The notes: a model not told the origin generated them from the sequence alone. A stretch of DNA of 64,000 nucleotides from DAIOEK01 sp963721445 (GCA_963721445.1 CAVRIZ010000005.1:806001-870000); one strand, 5' to 3'. Shown: positions 25,840-35,590, numbered from the stretch's first letter. Numbers and translations: made by a program.

Positions 25840-27480
25840 ATGACAAAAAAATCATTACGTATCATTCCCCTCGGTGGGCTAGGAGAGGTTGGCAAAAACC
25901 TCATGGTCTACGAATACGGGGAAAATATCCTCATTGTAGACACAGGATTAATGTTTCCATCCAGCGACATGTTGGGGATTGATTATATTATCCCTGACAT
26001 TGAATATCTTATCCAAAGAAAAGAATGGGTTCGGGGAATCGTCATTACCCATGGTCACGAAGATCACACCGGGGCAATTCATCACATTCTCCAGGAAATA
26101 AATGCCCCCATTTATGCGACACCACTCACCCGCGGGTTAATTGAAGTCAAGATCGGCAAAAATGGTTTGGCATCGAGAACTGTATTAAATACAGTTCACG
26201 CAGGTGATAAGGTTACAATCGGACCGTTTGATGTTGAATTCTTCCATGTTTGCCACTCCATCCCGGATGCTGTCGGATTGGGCATCACCACCCCTTATGG
26301 ATTGATCGTTCACTCGGGTGATTATAAATTCGATCATACTCCCGTAGATAACTGGCCAACGGATTACGCCAAGCTGGCGGAATTCGCCTCCCGAGGTGTA
26401 TTGGCGTTATTGGCTGATTCAACGAATTCAGAACGACCCGGTTGGACACCTTCAGAGAAAGTGGTGGATGTTGCCTTTGATAGAGTTTTCCGCGAAGCAC
26501 CCAATCGAATCATTGTAGTTTCGTTCGCCTCTCTAGTGAGTCGCATGCATCAGGTTGCAACGGCTGCCGCGAATTTCGGCCGTAAGCTGGCATTCGCCGG
26601 ATCATCCATGGTCGATAACGCCAAGATGGCCGATAAATTAGGTTATCTGGATATCCCAGAGGGTGTACAGGTGCCCATTGATCAAGCGTTGGGGATGAAA
26701 GACAAAGACGTGGTCATTATGTGCACCGGATCCCAGGGAGAACCTTCTTCTATACTGGGCAGGTTATCCATGGGGACAAATCGTCAATTCGATATCAAGG
26801 AAGGCGATACCATCGTCTTATCTTCCCACCCGATCCCTGGTAACGAAGAACCCATTTCCAGGATGATCAACCGCCTTTTCGAACGGGGCGCGAATGTAAT
26901 TTATGAAGAAATCGCATCCGTACATGTGTCAGGGCATGCCAGCCAGGAAGAAATGAAATTGTTGCTCCATCTGGTCAGGCCGAAATATTTTATCCCGATC
27001 CACGGAGAATTGCGTCATTTAAAACAGCATTCAAAGCTGGCTCAGGAAGTGGGTGTTCCTTCTGAGAATATCTGCGTCATCGAAAACGGTCAGGTTATCG
27101 AAATTAATGATAACGGGATGAAATTGGATGGTCGTGTACCGGCCGGTGATGTATTCGTGGATGGTTCGGGTGTGGGTGATGTAAATCACGACATTATGCA
27201 TGAACGGGAACAATTGGCGCAGGATGGAATGGTCCTAATCCATGTGAATTTGGATCGATTTACAAATGACATTCTTGGTGAGCCTGAAATCATTACCCAC
27301 GGTTTTATTTCTCTGTCAGAGAACGGTGATTTCCAGGTTGGCTTAAAGAAGCGCGTTACAGATGCCATTAAAAGATCCGGTGGAAAAGACCGGAATGAGT
27401 TGAGAAATATCGCTCAATCTCACATCTATTCTGAAACCAGAAGGCGACCGGTCGTTTTTATCAACATCGGAAAATCGTAA
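25840..27480 (+). CDS. rnj: Ribonuclease J
   Basis: The protein has 546 residues, the normal RNase J length. The metallo-beta-lactamase core starts with IPLGGLGEVGKNL and carries the zinc-binding motif THGHEDHTGAIHH. Further metal ligands sit in CHSIPDAVGL and HSGDYKFDHTP, and the beta-CASP part has CTGSQGEPSS and VSGHASQEEMKLLLHL. The C-terminal domain (about 450-546) with GRVPAGDVFVDGSGVGDV helps dimerisation. It is a 5'-to-3' exo- and endoribonuclease of RNA decay and rRNA maturation. The gene stands alone with its own promoter and shared terminator. Confidence 0.95.
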   Translation: MTKKSLRIIPLGGLGEVGKNLMVYEYGENILIVDTGLMFPSSDMLGIDYIIPDIEYLIQRKEWVRGIVITHGHEDHTGAIHHILQEINAPIYATPLTRGLIEVKIGKNGLASRTVLNTVHAGDKVTIGPFDVEFFHVCHSIPDAVGLGITTPYGLIVHSGDYKFDHTPVDNWPTDYAKLAEFASRGVLALLADSTNSERPGWTPSEKVVDVAFDRVFREAPNRIIVVSFASLVSRMHQVATAAANFGRKLAFAGSSMVDNAKMADKLGYLDIPEGVQVPIDQALGMKDKDVVIMCTGSQGEPSSILGRLSMGTNRQFDIKEGDTIVLSSHPIPGNEEPISRMINRLFERGANVIYEEIASVHVSGHASQEEMKLLLHLVRPKYFIPIHGELRHLKQHSKLAQEVGVPSENICVIENGQVIEINDNGMKLDGRVPAGDVFVDGSGVGDVNHDIMHEREQLAQDGMVLIHVNLDRFTNDILGEPEIITHGFISLSENGDFQVGLKKRVTDAIKRSGGKDRNELRNIAQSHIYSETRRRPVVFINIGKS

Positions 27481-27495
27481 TAAATTATAAAGAGG

Positions 27496-27527
27496 AGAGG
27501 TGGAGACGGAATTTCGTCTCCACCTCT
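27496..27527. terminator. Bidirectional terminator between rnj and pcm
   Basis: AGAGGTGGAGACG and CGTCTCCACCTCT form a 13-bp perfect stem with a 6-base loop. The T-tracts are weak on both sides. It lies between two convergent genes and touches the pcm stop codon. Confidence 0.8.
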
Positions 27528-28180
27528 TATGATTTAAATCCCCACTCACCCCTAAGGGGTACAAACGCAACCGGGATATGATCTGTTTCAGAGATTTCGC
27601 CTGTTAAAGATTTCGTCCAGATCTGTAATAGTTGCTGCCAGCGATCTCCGACCGGTATAACCAATCTTCCACCTGCTCGCAGTTGGTCCAGTATTACCCC
27701 GGGCACACTCGGAGCGCAGGCTGCAACCAGGATTCCATCGTAAGGTGCGCAATCAGGGTAGCCTCCAGAACCATCCCGGCTATGAATTTCGACATTCATA
27801 ATGTCGCATTCCGCCAGTGTATGCCGGGCTTGCTCCGCCAATTCAGGGATGATTTCCAGACTGACGACCTGTCCTGCCAACTTGCTCAGTATTGCTGCCT
27901 GATAACCAGACCCGGTCCCAATCTCTAATACCTTGGCATCGGGTTTTAGTTCCAACAGGGAGGACATAAGCGCAACGATATATGGCTGCGAGATTGTTTG
28001 GTCATATCCAATTGGGAGTGGATAGTCTGAATAGGCTTCAGCCACTGATCTGGTCGGCACGAAGCGGTGACGAGGGACAGACCGCATTGCTTCGAGTACT
28101 CGCTCATCGAAAACACCCCGGCGTTCGATTTGCCAGGTAACCATCTTTTCACGAGCTTCCTGATAATCTTCCATTGTCAT
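27527..28180 (-). CDS. pcm: Protein-L-isoaspartate O-methyltransferase
   Basis: The protein has 217 residues. It has the PCMT pattern: VLEAMRSVPRHRFVP, YDQTISQPYIVALMSSLL (substrate-binding TISQP motif), the S-adenosylmethionine motif VLEIGTGSGYQAAIL, and later GILVAACAPSVPGVI and RLVIPVG. It methylates damaged L-isoaspartyl residues so that they can revert to aspartate, a protein-repair function. The gene is the last of an apparent minus-strand operon after mutY (53-base gap). Another ATG six bases downstream is a possible start. Confidence 0.93.
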   Translation of the reverse strand: MTMEDYQEAREKMVTWQIERRGVFDERVLEAMRSVPRHRFVPTRSVAEAYSDYPLPIGYDQTISQPYIVALMSSLLELKPDAKVLEIGTGSGYQAAILSKLAGQVVSLEIIPELAEQARHTLAECDIMNVEIHSRDGSGGYPDCAPYDGILVAACAPSVPGVILDQLRAGGRLVIPVGDRWQQLLQIWTKSLTGEISETDHIPVAFVPLRGEWGFKS

Positions 28181-28233
28181 TAAATTGCAGAAATCATTCC
28201 ACCTGAATTTTACCGGATCCTTGAAGGTAACTT

Positions 28234-29313
28234 TTAGCAGGTGGTAATAGCTTTGCTCAGGTCGCGGGAAATCATCCTGTCTATCTTACCCATCGGATAT
28301 TTATCCAATTCGCCAATATTTACCCAGGCGTGAACAGATTCAATCCTAACCGGCGGTGTATTCGTCGGATAAAAACAAAAAAATGCGTACAAGATCACTT
28401 TGAAATGCGAATAAGCATGCTTGTATTTCCCCTGCTGATGTCCAACCTGAATGTCGATGCCCAATTCTTCCATCCATTCCCGGGCAAGACAGCCTTCCAA
28501 AGTCTCATCATCTTCCAACTTACCACCCGGAAATTCCCATAAACCTCCCAGTAATCCTTTTTGCGGTCGCCTTGCGATCAGGACTTTTTCTCTCCGGTCA
28601 TCGAAAAGAATTCCGGCTGTCACAACAATTTCAGGAAGTGCATTTTTCGCCTGCCTGACGGGACGCAATGCCTGGATGCCATTCTTCCGGGAAATGCAAT
28701 CGTAGCTGAGAGGACAAGCCTTGCAATCCGGATTATCCGGTGTGCAAATGGATGCCCCCAGGTCCATCCATGCCTGGTTGTAATCTCCCGCTTTCCCAGC
28801 CGGGAGGTTGGCATCAATAAATGCCTGGACCTGTGATTCAAATTTCCTGGTTCCCAAAACGGTTGTCAGGTCCTGTAACCGGGCAACTATCCTGCGGATG
28901 TTGCCCTCGACGGTACCGATATCTTTTCCGTATGCGATCGAAGCGATATCCGCTGCACCTGCTCTTCCTATCCCGGGTAATGTGAGAAGAACATCTGGAT
29001 CCTGAGGTATCCTACCGCCAAAGTTCCGCATTACGATCTGCGCGGCATGATGAAAGTTCCTTGCCCGGCTGTAATAACCTAATCCCTCCCAGACGGTTAA
29101 AACATCCTGCTGGCTGCTCTCGGCAAGGTTGGATATGCTTGGAAATCGTTTCATCCAGCGGTCAAAATAGGGAAGGACTGTATCGACCCGGGTTTGCTGC
29201 AACATGATCTCAGCGACCCAAATCTCGTACGGATCTCGTGATGTTCGCCAGGGAAGATCACGGGCGTGAACGGCATACCAATCGAGCAGCCGTGCGGCAA
29301 TTTCGTTGTGCAT
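28234..29313 (-). CDS. mutY: A/G-specific adenine glycosylase MutY
   Basis: The protein has 359 residues, the usual MutY size. Domains: an N-terminal glycosylase with WRTSRDPYEIWVAEIMLQQTRVDTV (by position about 23-47), the helix-hairpin-helix LLTLPGIGRAGAADIASIAYG with the catalytic Asp shortly after (VEGNI region), and a 4Fe-4S cluster ICTPDNPDCKACPLSYDC near 189-206. A C-terminal NUDIX-like 8-oxoG recognition domain has GGLWEFPGGKLEDDETLEGC. It removes adenine paired with 8-oxoguanine. It lies six bases after a small hypothetical gene on the same strand. Confidence 0.95.
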   Translation of the reverse strand: MHNEIAARLLDWYAVHARDLPWRTSRDPYEIWVAEIMLQQTRVDTVLPYFDRWMKRFPSISNLAESSQQDVLTVWEGLGYYSRARNFHHAAQIVMRNFGGRIPQDPDVLLTLPGIGRAGAADIASIAYGKDIGTVEGNIRRIVARLQDLTTVLGTRKFESQVQAFIDANLPAGKAGDYNQAWMDLGASICTPDNPDCKACPLSYDCISRKNGIQALRPVRQAKNALPEIVVTAGILFDDRREKVLIARRPQKGLLGGLWEFPGGKLEDDETLEGCLAREWMEELGIDIQVGHQQGKYKHAYSHFKVILYAFFCFYPTNTPPVRIESVHAWVNIGELDKYPMGKIDRMISRDLSKAITTC

Positions 29314-29319
29314 GGATGT

Positions 29320-29650
29320 TTAAAATTGAAATCGGGATTGCGCAGGTACGATTTTTTCCTCGTAATGAAGAACGACGTCCATTAATTGCTGATGGAGATT
29401 GATCCATTCATTGGTACTCATAGCTAACCGGATATCTTCTAGCGGAAGGCATTGTTGCGCCAACCTGTATTTGAGGTCGTTCTCCATAGGCGGTTGCCCA
29501 GGCTTCCTGGATTTCAAAGCCAAGAGTCTGTATACCTGGAATAAAATCCCGAACGACGAATTCAAAGTATTCCTGTTCACGGTTGGGAGTGATATCCCAG
29601 GTCATGATCAGTTTCGCTGATTTAGGCTGTCCCGTTTCTGGCATGCTCAT
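29320..29650 (-). CDS. Small hypothetical protein, frameshifted as read
   Basis: The first frame (from an ATG at 29650 or 29644) reads KLIMTWDITPNREQEYFEF and GIQTLGFEIQEAWATAYGE. The second frame continues as LEDIRLAMSTNEWINLHQQL and VVLHYEEKIVPAQSRF to 29320. One base changed near 29442-29450 joins them into about 107 residues. The predicted pattern, a beta strand then helix repeated, resembles a dimeric alpha/beta-barrel (NIPSNAP/EthD-like), but I cannot name a family with confidence. The start overlaps the end of the metallo-hydrolase gene and mutY follows by six bases, so it is co-transcribed with DNA repair genes. Confidence 0.6.
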
Positions 29651-30287
29651 ACTCCAGTGTGTACACGTGAGTCTCATCCGGCAGGGATGAGAGCGTCACT
29701 TTTAGGGATGGCAGATTTTCAATCGTGGATAAGCCCATCTCTTTGGTGAATTTGTTTAATGGCTCCAGGTTTTCAGGTTTGCTGTGATAGGTTGAATAAT
29801 GCATGGGAATCACTATATTTGGTTCCAACAGACTGATCACTTCAGCCGCTTTCGCTGCATTCAAACTTCCACCGCCACCCACAGGCACCAAAGCGATGTG
29901 TACCGGACCCAGGGCTTCCACTTCCGTTTGGGAGGGAACTCGGGACATATCACCCAAATGCGCAACGGTTAGTCCAAAGTAATCGAACACATAAAGGGTG
30001 TTGCGGATCTCCCCATCCTTCTTCTTCCCCGCGCCATCCGTTTGTATGCCAGTGATGAATACCCCACCAATTTCATATTCGCCAGCGCCTGTGATTACCC
30101 GCGGTTCCCCCTTCACGGCAGACACAAAATTGTGTCCAGCAGAGTCGTGACTGACTGTGCAAATTTCCGCCTTCAATTTTAATGGCTCATAGCCAGCGAT
30201 ATTTGAATCAAACGGATCGGTGACCACTGTCGCAATTCCACGTTCGGTCAACCGGAAGCAGGAATGTCCATACCATGTAATTTCCAT
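29622..30287 (-). CDS. MBL-fold metal-dependent hydrolase (UPF0173-like)
   Basis: I start at the ATG at 30287 (MEITWYGHSCFRL), with GGAGGA at good spacing; the open frame extends to 30338 without such support. About 221 residues. It has the MBL pattern WYGHSCFRLTERG, VVTDPFD, TVSHDSAGHN (metal ligands in a divergent HxxxH form), TGAGEYEIGGVFITGI, VAHLGDM and NIVIPMHYST. These are features of the UPF0173/UlaG-like branch. The substrate is unknown; family members act on lactones or phosphodiesters. It heads the operon that contains mutY and pcm. Confidence 0.85.
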   Translation of the reverse strand: MEITWYGHSCFRLTERGIATVVTDPFDSNIAGYEPLKLKAEICTVSHDSAGHNFVSAVKGEPRVITGAGEYEIGGVFITGIQTDGAGKKKDGEIRNTLYVFDYFGLTVAHLGDMSRVPSQTEVEALGPVHIALVPVGGGGSLNAAKAAEVISLLEPNIVIPMHYSTYHSKPENLEPLNKFTKEMGLSTIENLPSLKVTLSSLPDETHVYTLEYEHARNGTA

Positions 30288-30389
30288 GAATCCTCCAAGA
30301 TTTGATGAAATTATACATTGTATTTGATGTTCTCTCATGAGAAAGTAGATACAATAATGGAAGTACCTTTTATCGTTGAAGGAGTCTAG

Positions 30390-31103
30390 ATGAGCAGCGA
30401 ATCGAATCTTAAGTCAGGAAAGATCAAAATTAAAATCGATGGTCCATATAAGGTGGATCATGGTATTCCATTGGTATCAAAAACACAAATCGTTACCGAG
30501 TATGGCGAACCCATTGCCTGGAAGAAAGATGCAGACATCCCAGTTGAAGATGAGTATTCCCTGTGTAGATGCGGTGAGTCCAGAGAAAAACCATTTTGCG
30601 ATGGAACGCACTGTGAAAATGGATTCGATGGAACTGAATCCGCCGATACGGGCTTAACAACCGAACGTCAAATTGAAATTGAAGAAGGTACGAATATTTT
30701 TGTAAGGCGAGATAACAGCCTTTGTATGAGCTCAGGTTTTTGTGGGAATCGTTTCAGGACCGTCGATGATATGGTTCCAGACACAGAGGATGTGGAAATA
30801 CGCTCCAATGTGATCGCAATGATCGAACGTTGTCCATCCGGATCGTATGTATATCGCACGGCACAATCAGAACCCGATATTGAACCCGATCTTCCGATCC
30901 AAATTGCGGTGACAACCGAGATCACTGCCGATGGTCCAATCGAAGGCCCGTTGTGGGTGACTGGTTACATTCCAATCGAGCGGTCGGATGGGAAACCAAT
31001 GGAAATTCGTAATCGGGTGACTTTGTGCAGCTGCGGAAAATCCGATAATAAACCGCTCTGCGATGGTGCTCACCGTTACCCGGAAAATCGTCGTCCCGTG
31101 TGA
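30390..31103 (+). CDS. Double CDGSH iron-sulfur protein with central 4Fe-4S-like domain
   Basis: The protein has 237 residues and three cysteine-rich parts. The first CDGSH-type motif is CRCGESREKPFCDGTH (about 59-74), with the CxC...C...H ligands for a 2Fe-2S cluster. A divergent single-cluster ferredoxin-like part follows, with CMSSGFCGNRFRTVDD and MIERCPSGSYVY (about 112-155). The second CDGSH motif is CSCGKSDNKPLCDGAH near 212-227. All ligands are intact. Such proteins are electron carriers or redox sensors, mostly soluble in bacteria. The specific partner is not known. It is divergent from the metallo-hydrolase gene. Confidence 0.9.
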   Translation: MSSESNLKSGKIKIKIDGPYKVDHGIPLVSKTQIVTEYGEPIAWKKDADIPVEDEYSLCRCGESREKPFCDGTHCENGFDGTESADTGLTTERQIEIEEGTNIFVRRDNSLCMSSGFCGNRFRTVDDMVPDTEDVEIRSNVIAMIERCPSGSYVYRTAQSEPDIEPDLPIQIAVTTEITADGPIEGPLWVTGYIPIERSDGKPMEIRNRVTLCSCGKSDNKPLCDGAHRYPENRRPV

Positions 31104-31310
31104 ACAATCAACAATAACCAGGATCTATTATAGATATTCAATGTCAGGTTGGCTTGATCGGGGTGGATAGTACTCGCTAGGCTATAATCTCATCCAATTC
31201 ATATTTCCGCACCTATCCTTGCGATGTTGCTCAGATGAAAATTAACTGATAATATCGGTACGCAATTTAATAATATCCTATTCCAAGTCAAAGGGATATC
31301 CAGGCAGTCA

Positions 31311-33164
31311 ATGTCGCAGACCCAATTGAATTCGACCCAGCGATCAAGTTCTCTTAGCATCATTCCGGTCACTTATTTAGCAATTTGCTTCTATGTAGGG
31401 ATGGAATGGATCTTTTTTGTTACAAAGCCTTCCTTTCTCGATACTCTATCAATCTGGCAAAAGATCCTTGTTTATCTTCAGGCGGAATGGACAATTCTCC
31501 TTGTAATCATCCCTTTACTCTTGCTCCTCTGGGTTATTTCATTGTTGCCATACACCTGGGTAAATTCATCAGTAAAAGTAATACTCCTGCTGATCACGGC
31601 TTTTTTTCTGTCACTCACTTTCTTATTGATCATCGACAATTTTACATACACCGTCTTTGATTATGGGATCATCAGGGCGACAGGAATCTGGCGTGGAGCG
31701 TATCTATGTCTTTTTGGATTAATTTATGCTCAAATGTATCGGCAAATCTTCATCTTGAAATCCGATCACCGTCTCCAACAGCCGATCCGGATGATCGCTT
31801 CCATTCTCTTTGTATCATCCACGGCAGCAGTGATACTTGGTTTTTTCACCCGAGCTGAATCCTCCCGTTTTATCAGCACCGGAAACCCCACCCGCACTCC
31901 CAATATTATCTTGGTGGGAACGGACGCATTGGATGCCAGCCATCTTTCATTTTACGGATATGAAAGAGATACAACACCCTTTCTATCTTCGATAGTGGAA
32001 AAAGCTTTAGTCACAGAGAATCATTTTTCAAACGCAAATAATTCTGCTGGTTCTGTGGGCTCTATCTTCACAGGAAAACTGCCAACCCGAACGAAGGTTA
32101 GTAAATATCCAGACACATACCAGGGAAAAGACGCGTATGAGCACTTCCCTGGTATCCTGATGGATTCAGGTTATCAGAATTATGAGATCACATTTTCTAC
32201 TTATGAAGACGCTCTAAACCTTAATATTAAAAGTGGATTTCATAAAGCCAGTGGAACATCACTGGACACGAGTGTGTTTTCCCGATTAATTAGTTGGTAT
32301 GTACCCGATCCGGCTCGATATCTTTTGGATAGCCTTCTTGAACGAGCGTCTGATCGCCTCCTGCATATTTCCTATTTCCGAGTTATGCCCGATCCTTTCA
32401 CTCAGGTTTTCGAACCAAATAACATAGAAGACCAGCAAGAACGGATTCCCGAACTTATGAGGGTAATTTCCGAATCAAAGCAACCCTATTTCGCGCACAT
32501 GCACTTACTGGGAACCCATGGTCCGAAGTACGAACCTGATTCCAACTACTTTTCCAGCCAATCTGTTCAATCCGGCGATTGGATGGCTGATTTTTATGAT
32601 GATTCCATCCGGGATTTTGATGGATATATGAAAGGGATATTTACTTCACTCACTGAAAACGGACAATTGGAGAATACAGTTGTGATCCTGTATACGGATC
32701 ATCCTAGAACCCGGGAAACAAACCATAAGATACCACTTATATTCTGGTTTCCCGAGGGCGAATATCATGGCAGACTCACCAGCAATACGAACAACCTGGA
32801 TATCGGACCGACCATATTGGATTATCTGGGTATAAATAAACCAGAATGGATGGAAGGTGTCTCCTTAATTCAAGGAAATCCTGATCCATTTAGGCCCATC
32901 TATGGGACTATATGGCATAAGCCCAAGACTCCTGGGAGAACACCGTTATATAACGAATTTGGAAATTTTCGGATGGTGATCTGTCAGGAATACGTCGACT
33001 ATAATCCGCCTGAAAACACCTGGCGAAGTGGAACTATATTAAATCATACTGCGCCATGCCCGTTAGAACAACTTCCCTCTATCCAGGAAATGCAGGATAT
33101 CCTGATCGCGCGGATCAAAAGCGATGGTTATGACACGACACTGATGGAGCAGAGCCGTAAATAG
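31311..33164 (+). CDS. Membrane-anchored sulfatase/alkaline-phosphatase-fold protein
   Basis: The protein has 617 residues. Five N-terminal membrane helices (about 15-180) are followed by an extracellular hydrolase domain (about 195-600). It starts IILVGTDALDASHLSFYGYERDTTPFL and continues with IFTGKLPTRTKV, LLGTHGPKYEP, and VVILYTDHPRTRETNHKIPLIFW. The fold is that of sulfatases and LTA-synthase-like phosphotransferases. The canonical C/S-x-P-x-R formylglycine motif is missing; the place holds NSAGSVGSIFTG. It could be a phosphoethanolamine or glycerol-phosphate transferase. The activity is not proven. It ends two bases before the convergent MFS gene. Confidence 0.8.
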   Translation: MSQTQLNSTQRSSSLSIIPVTYLAICFYVGMEWIFFVTKPSFLDTLSIWQKILVYLQAEWTILLVIIPLLLLLWVISLLPYTWVNSSVKVILLLITAFFLSLTFLLIIDNFTYTVFDYGIIRATGIWRGAYLCLFGLIYAQMYRQIFILKSDHRLQQPIRMIASILFVSSTAAVILGFFTRAESSRFISTGNPTRTPNIILVGTDALDASHLSFYGYERDTTPFLSSIVEKALVTENHFSNANNSAGSVGSIFTGKLPTRTKVSKYPDTYQGKDAYEHFPGILMDSGYQNYEITFSTYEDALNLNIKSGFHKASGTSLDTSVFSRLISWYVPDPARYLLDSLLERASDRLLHISYFRVMPDPFTQVFEPNNIEDQQERIPELMRVISESKQPYFAHMHLLGTHGPKYEPDSNYFSSQSVQSGDWMADFYDDSIRDFDGYMKGIFTSLTENGQLENTVVILYTDHPRTRETNHKIPLIFWFPEGEYHGRLTSNTNNLDIGPTILDYLGINKPEWMEGVSLIQGNPDPFRPIYGTIWHKPKTPGRTPLYNEFGNFRMVICQEYVDYNPPENTWRSGTILNHTAPCPLEQLPSIQEMQDILIARIKSDGYDTTLMEQSRK

Positions 33165-33166
33165 AT

Positions 33167-34495
33167 CTATTCGCCGCTGATCTCTTCCAGGGAGTGTCCG
33201 GTCGTTTCCAGTTTCAATCCAGCCAGGGTTATCATCGCCACTGCAGGCGCGGCTGCCAGAATCGAAAACGTGATCATTGGTCCGCCCCCTATTTGAATGA
33301 TCCAGCCAATAATTAATGGAGCCACAACCCCACCCATGCGGCCGATGCCGGTTGCCCAACCGGTGGCTGTCCCGCGTATCGAAGTGGGATACAACTCAGA
33401 AGAAAATGGATGCGCGAGACCCCAAGCCATTCCATTAAAGACCATCAGTAAAAATCCAACGAGTAAAACCCATGAAGTGGTGGAAATATTACCGAATATA
33501 ACCGTGCATATGCCCAGTAATCCCAGCGAAAATATGATTAGGTTACGCCGACTGGTCCGGTCTGCGAGGTATGCGACCAGCAGGGTCCCGGGGATCTGAC
33601 CCAGGCTTATGAACAACGTCAATAGGAATGACCGGTTGTATGTGGTTTCTGCGCCTGCCAGCAGAGTTGGCAACCAGATAAATACGCCCTGATAGAGAAA
33701 ATTTAATGCTATCCAAAGAGTCCAGAGAGCCGCTGTGATGCGGAAATACGTTGCGGACCAGATTCCACTTTTCTTGTTTGCAGGTATCTGTGCTGGATAC
33801 TCTTCTTCCTTCCATGGAATTGAGGTTGGCGCCGGAATTGTGGCCATAATTCGACCAGCTTCGAGCTGTGCCTGTTCCAGCTTCCCTTTCCCCAGCAGGT
33901 ATCGGATGGATTCGGGCAAAAGATAATGCACTAGCGGGCTCGCGAGACTTGCCAGGCCACCAAACAGCATCGCCGGCCGCCACCCGAAACGCAAGACCAG
34001 GTAATATCCAACTAAAGCTGCCAGTGTTCCCCCCAAACCCCAGAAACCATTCAGTAAGACCATCATCGTACCGCGTTGTTTTACCGGACTGAATTCGGAG
34101 ACAAGGGTTCCGGAAGTGGGTAAAATAGCGCCCAATCCCATTCCAGTGAAAAACCGCAACAGGAGGAGGATTGAGTAATTTGGCGCAACAGACGAGAGAA
34201 TGAACATTCCTCCAAGGTACAACATGATCCAGGTCAAAATTCGGCGTCGGCCAAAACTGTCTGAGAGTGTCCCTCCGATTACGGACCCCACCAGCATTCC
34301 GAACATTCCGATCCCTGCCAGGAATCCCAACGCGGAGGAGGAAACCTTCCATTCTGCTTGCAGAGACGGCAGCATGAATCCGACAATCGTCACTCCATAG
34401 GCAGCCCAGATCCAACAGGATCCAGCCGTCAGCATGAGGGTGAGGTGAAATTTACCGAGTCGGGCTTGATCGAAAGGATGGAGGAGAGTATTCAT
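33167..34495 (-). CDS. MFS transporter, sugar/acid-porter type
   Basis: The protein has 442 residues and 12 predicted helices. The conserved loop 2-3 motif appears as GGTLSDSFGRRR, and loop 8-9 has the mirrored LADRTSRRNLI. A central PESIRYLLGKGKLEQAQ segment after helix 6 is characteristic of the sugar-porter and aromatic-acid/H+ symporter branches. It would move a small organic substrate with a proton gradient, but the substrate is unknown. A divergent EamA-type transporter lies 155 bases upstream. Confidence 0.87.
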   Translation of the reverse strand: MNTLLHPFDQARLGKFHLTLMLTAGSCWIWAAYGVTIVGFMLPSLQAEWKVSSSALGFLAGIGMFGMLVGSVIGGTLSDSFGRRRILTWIMLYLGGMFILSSVAPNYSILLLLRFFTGMGLGAILPTSGTLVSEFSPVKQRGTMMVLLNGFWGLGGTLAALVGYYLVLRFGWRPAMLFGGLASLASPLVHYLLPESIRYLLGKGKLEQAQLEAGRIMATIPAPTSIPWKEEEYPAQIPANKKSGIWSATYFRITAALWTLWIALNFLYQGVFIWLPTLLAGAETTYNRSFLLTLFISLGQIPGTLLVAYLADRTSRRNLIIFSLGLLGICTVIFGNISTTSWVLLVGFLLMVFNGMAWGLAHPFSSELYPTSIRGTATGWATGIGRMGGVVAPLIIGWIIQIGGGPMITFSILAAAPAVAMITLAGLKLETTGHSLEEISGE

Positions 34496-34649
34496 AGGTA
34501 TGGTGGATTATTATAAACCGGGTTCGGATAGAAAATGCCTTATCCATCCCATTCGGGTTCAAGTAAATCCATGGTATATGATGTTATTCAATGGATGCCA
34601 GCAGGAGAACGATGCCAGCCTCTCGAAATTCTCCTGTAAAATACTCCGT

Positions 34650-35549
34650 ATGAACCGTGTTGTAGGTATCGGATTGATCGTAATCTCGGCGGCAGCCTTT
34701 GGTGCGCTCCCGATCTTTGGTCGATTCGCCTACGCTGACGGTCTAGACGTGACTACAATGATGTTCCTGCGTTTTAGTGCAGCCGCCATCCTTATGCTTG
34801 GATGGATGGCGATCCGGAAGATCCCCTTCCCGCGCGGTCGTAGCCTATTCCAATTGATCGGGATGGGAGGCCTCGGATACGTTGGGCAATCCTTTTGCTA
34901 TCTGAGTGCCATCCAGTATGCTTCTACCGGTCTGGTTGCTCTCCTGCTCTACTTATATCCGATGTTTGTCACCTTGCTTTCGATCATATTCCTTAAGTCG
35001 AAACTGACACCCATTAAATTATTCGCCCTCATTCTTGCTACAATCGGAGCAGCTCTGACCGCCAATCCGCAGGGAGGACAGCTTACCGGTATTCTACTGG
35101 CCATTGGCGCAGCAGCGATCTATGCGGTCTATATTATCGTCGGGACAGGTGTAATGCAGAAGGTAACTGCCATCCAGTCATCCACCGTCATCTTTGCGTC
35201 GGCAGGGTTGGTATACGGTTGTTTGACTGCCATCCGCGGTCCACAATGGCCGGAGTCAAATACCGGATGGCTGGTCCTGGCTGGGCTGGTCGTCATTGCT
35301 ACGATCATTCCGGTTGCAACATTCCTGGCCGGGATGAAGATCATCGGACCAACCGACGCATCTCTGCTCTCCACTCTTGAACCGGTGGTGACCGTTGTAT
35401 TGGCATCCCTGATCCTGGGGGAGCCGGTTAGATCGTTCATGCTGGTGGGCGGTGGATTCATCCTTGCGGCAGTTGTGTTAACGGTGAAGCCTGTTCGCCT
35501 AAAGAATGGAACGAACAAGCTTAATCTGGATATCACCGACTCCGAATAA
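34650..35549 (+). CDS. EamA/DMT-family transporter
   Basis: I start at the ATG at 34650 (MNRVVGIGLIVISAAAFGALPIFG) because the open frame before it, back to 34500, has no membrane character. About 299 residues with ten helices and two EamA repeats: the first from about 5 to 140 and the second from about 150 to 285, with FLAGMKIIGPTDASLLSTLEPVVTV listed by position about 225-249. DMT proteins export amino acids, nucleosides or other metabolites. No obvious ribosome site is seen. The specific substrate is unknown. Confidence 0.87.
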   Translation: MNRVVGIGLIVISAAAFGALPIFGRFAYADGLDVTTMMFLRFSAAAILMLGWMAIRKIPFPRGRSLFQLIGMGGLGYVGQSFCYLSAIQYASTGLVALLLYLYPMFVTLLSIIFLKSKLTPIKLFALILATIGAALTANPQGGQLTGILLAIGAAAIYAVYIIVGTGVMQKVTAIQSSTVIFASAGLVYGCLTAIRGPQWPESNTGWLVLAGLVVIATIIPVATFLAGMKIIGPTDASLLSTLEPVVTVVLASLILGEPVRSFMLVGGGFILAAVVLTVKPVRLKNGTNKLNLDITDSE

Positions 35550-35590
35550 AGGTCTCAAGGTATTAGTTAGTAGATAGAATCCACCTGTCT

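Noticed and set aside
33543..34415. Long minus-strand frame of 290 codons
   Set aside because: It overlaps the MFS gene in another frame, has no ribosome site, and its translation shows no membrane or motif pattern.
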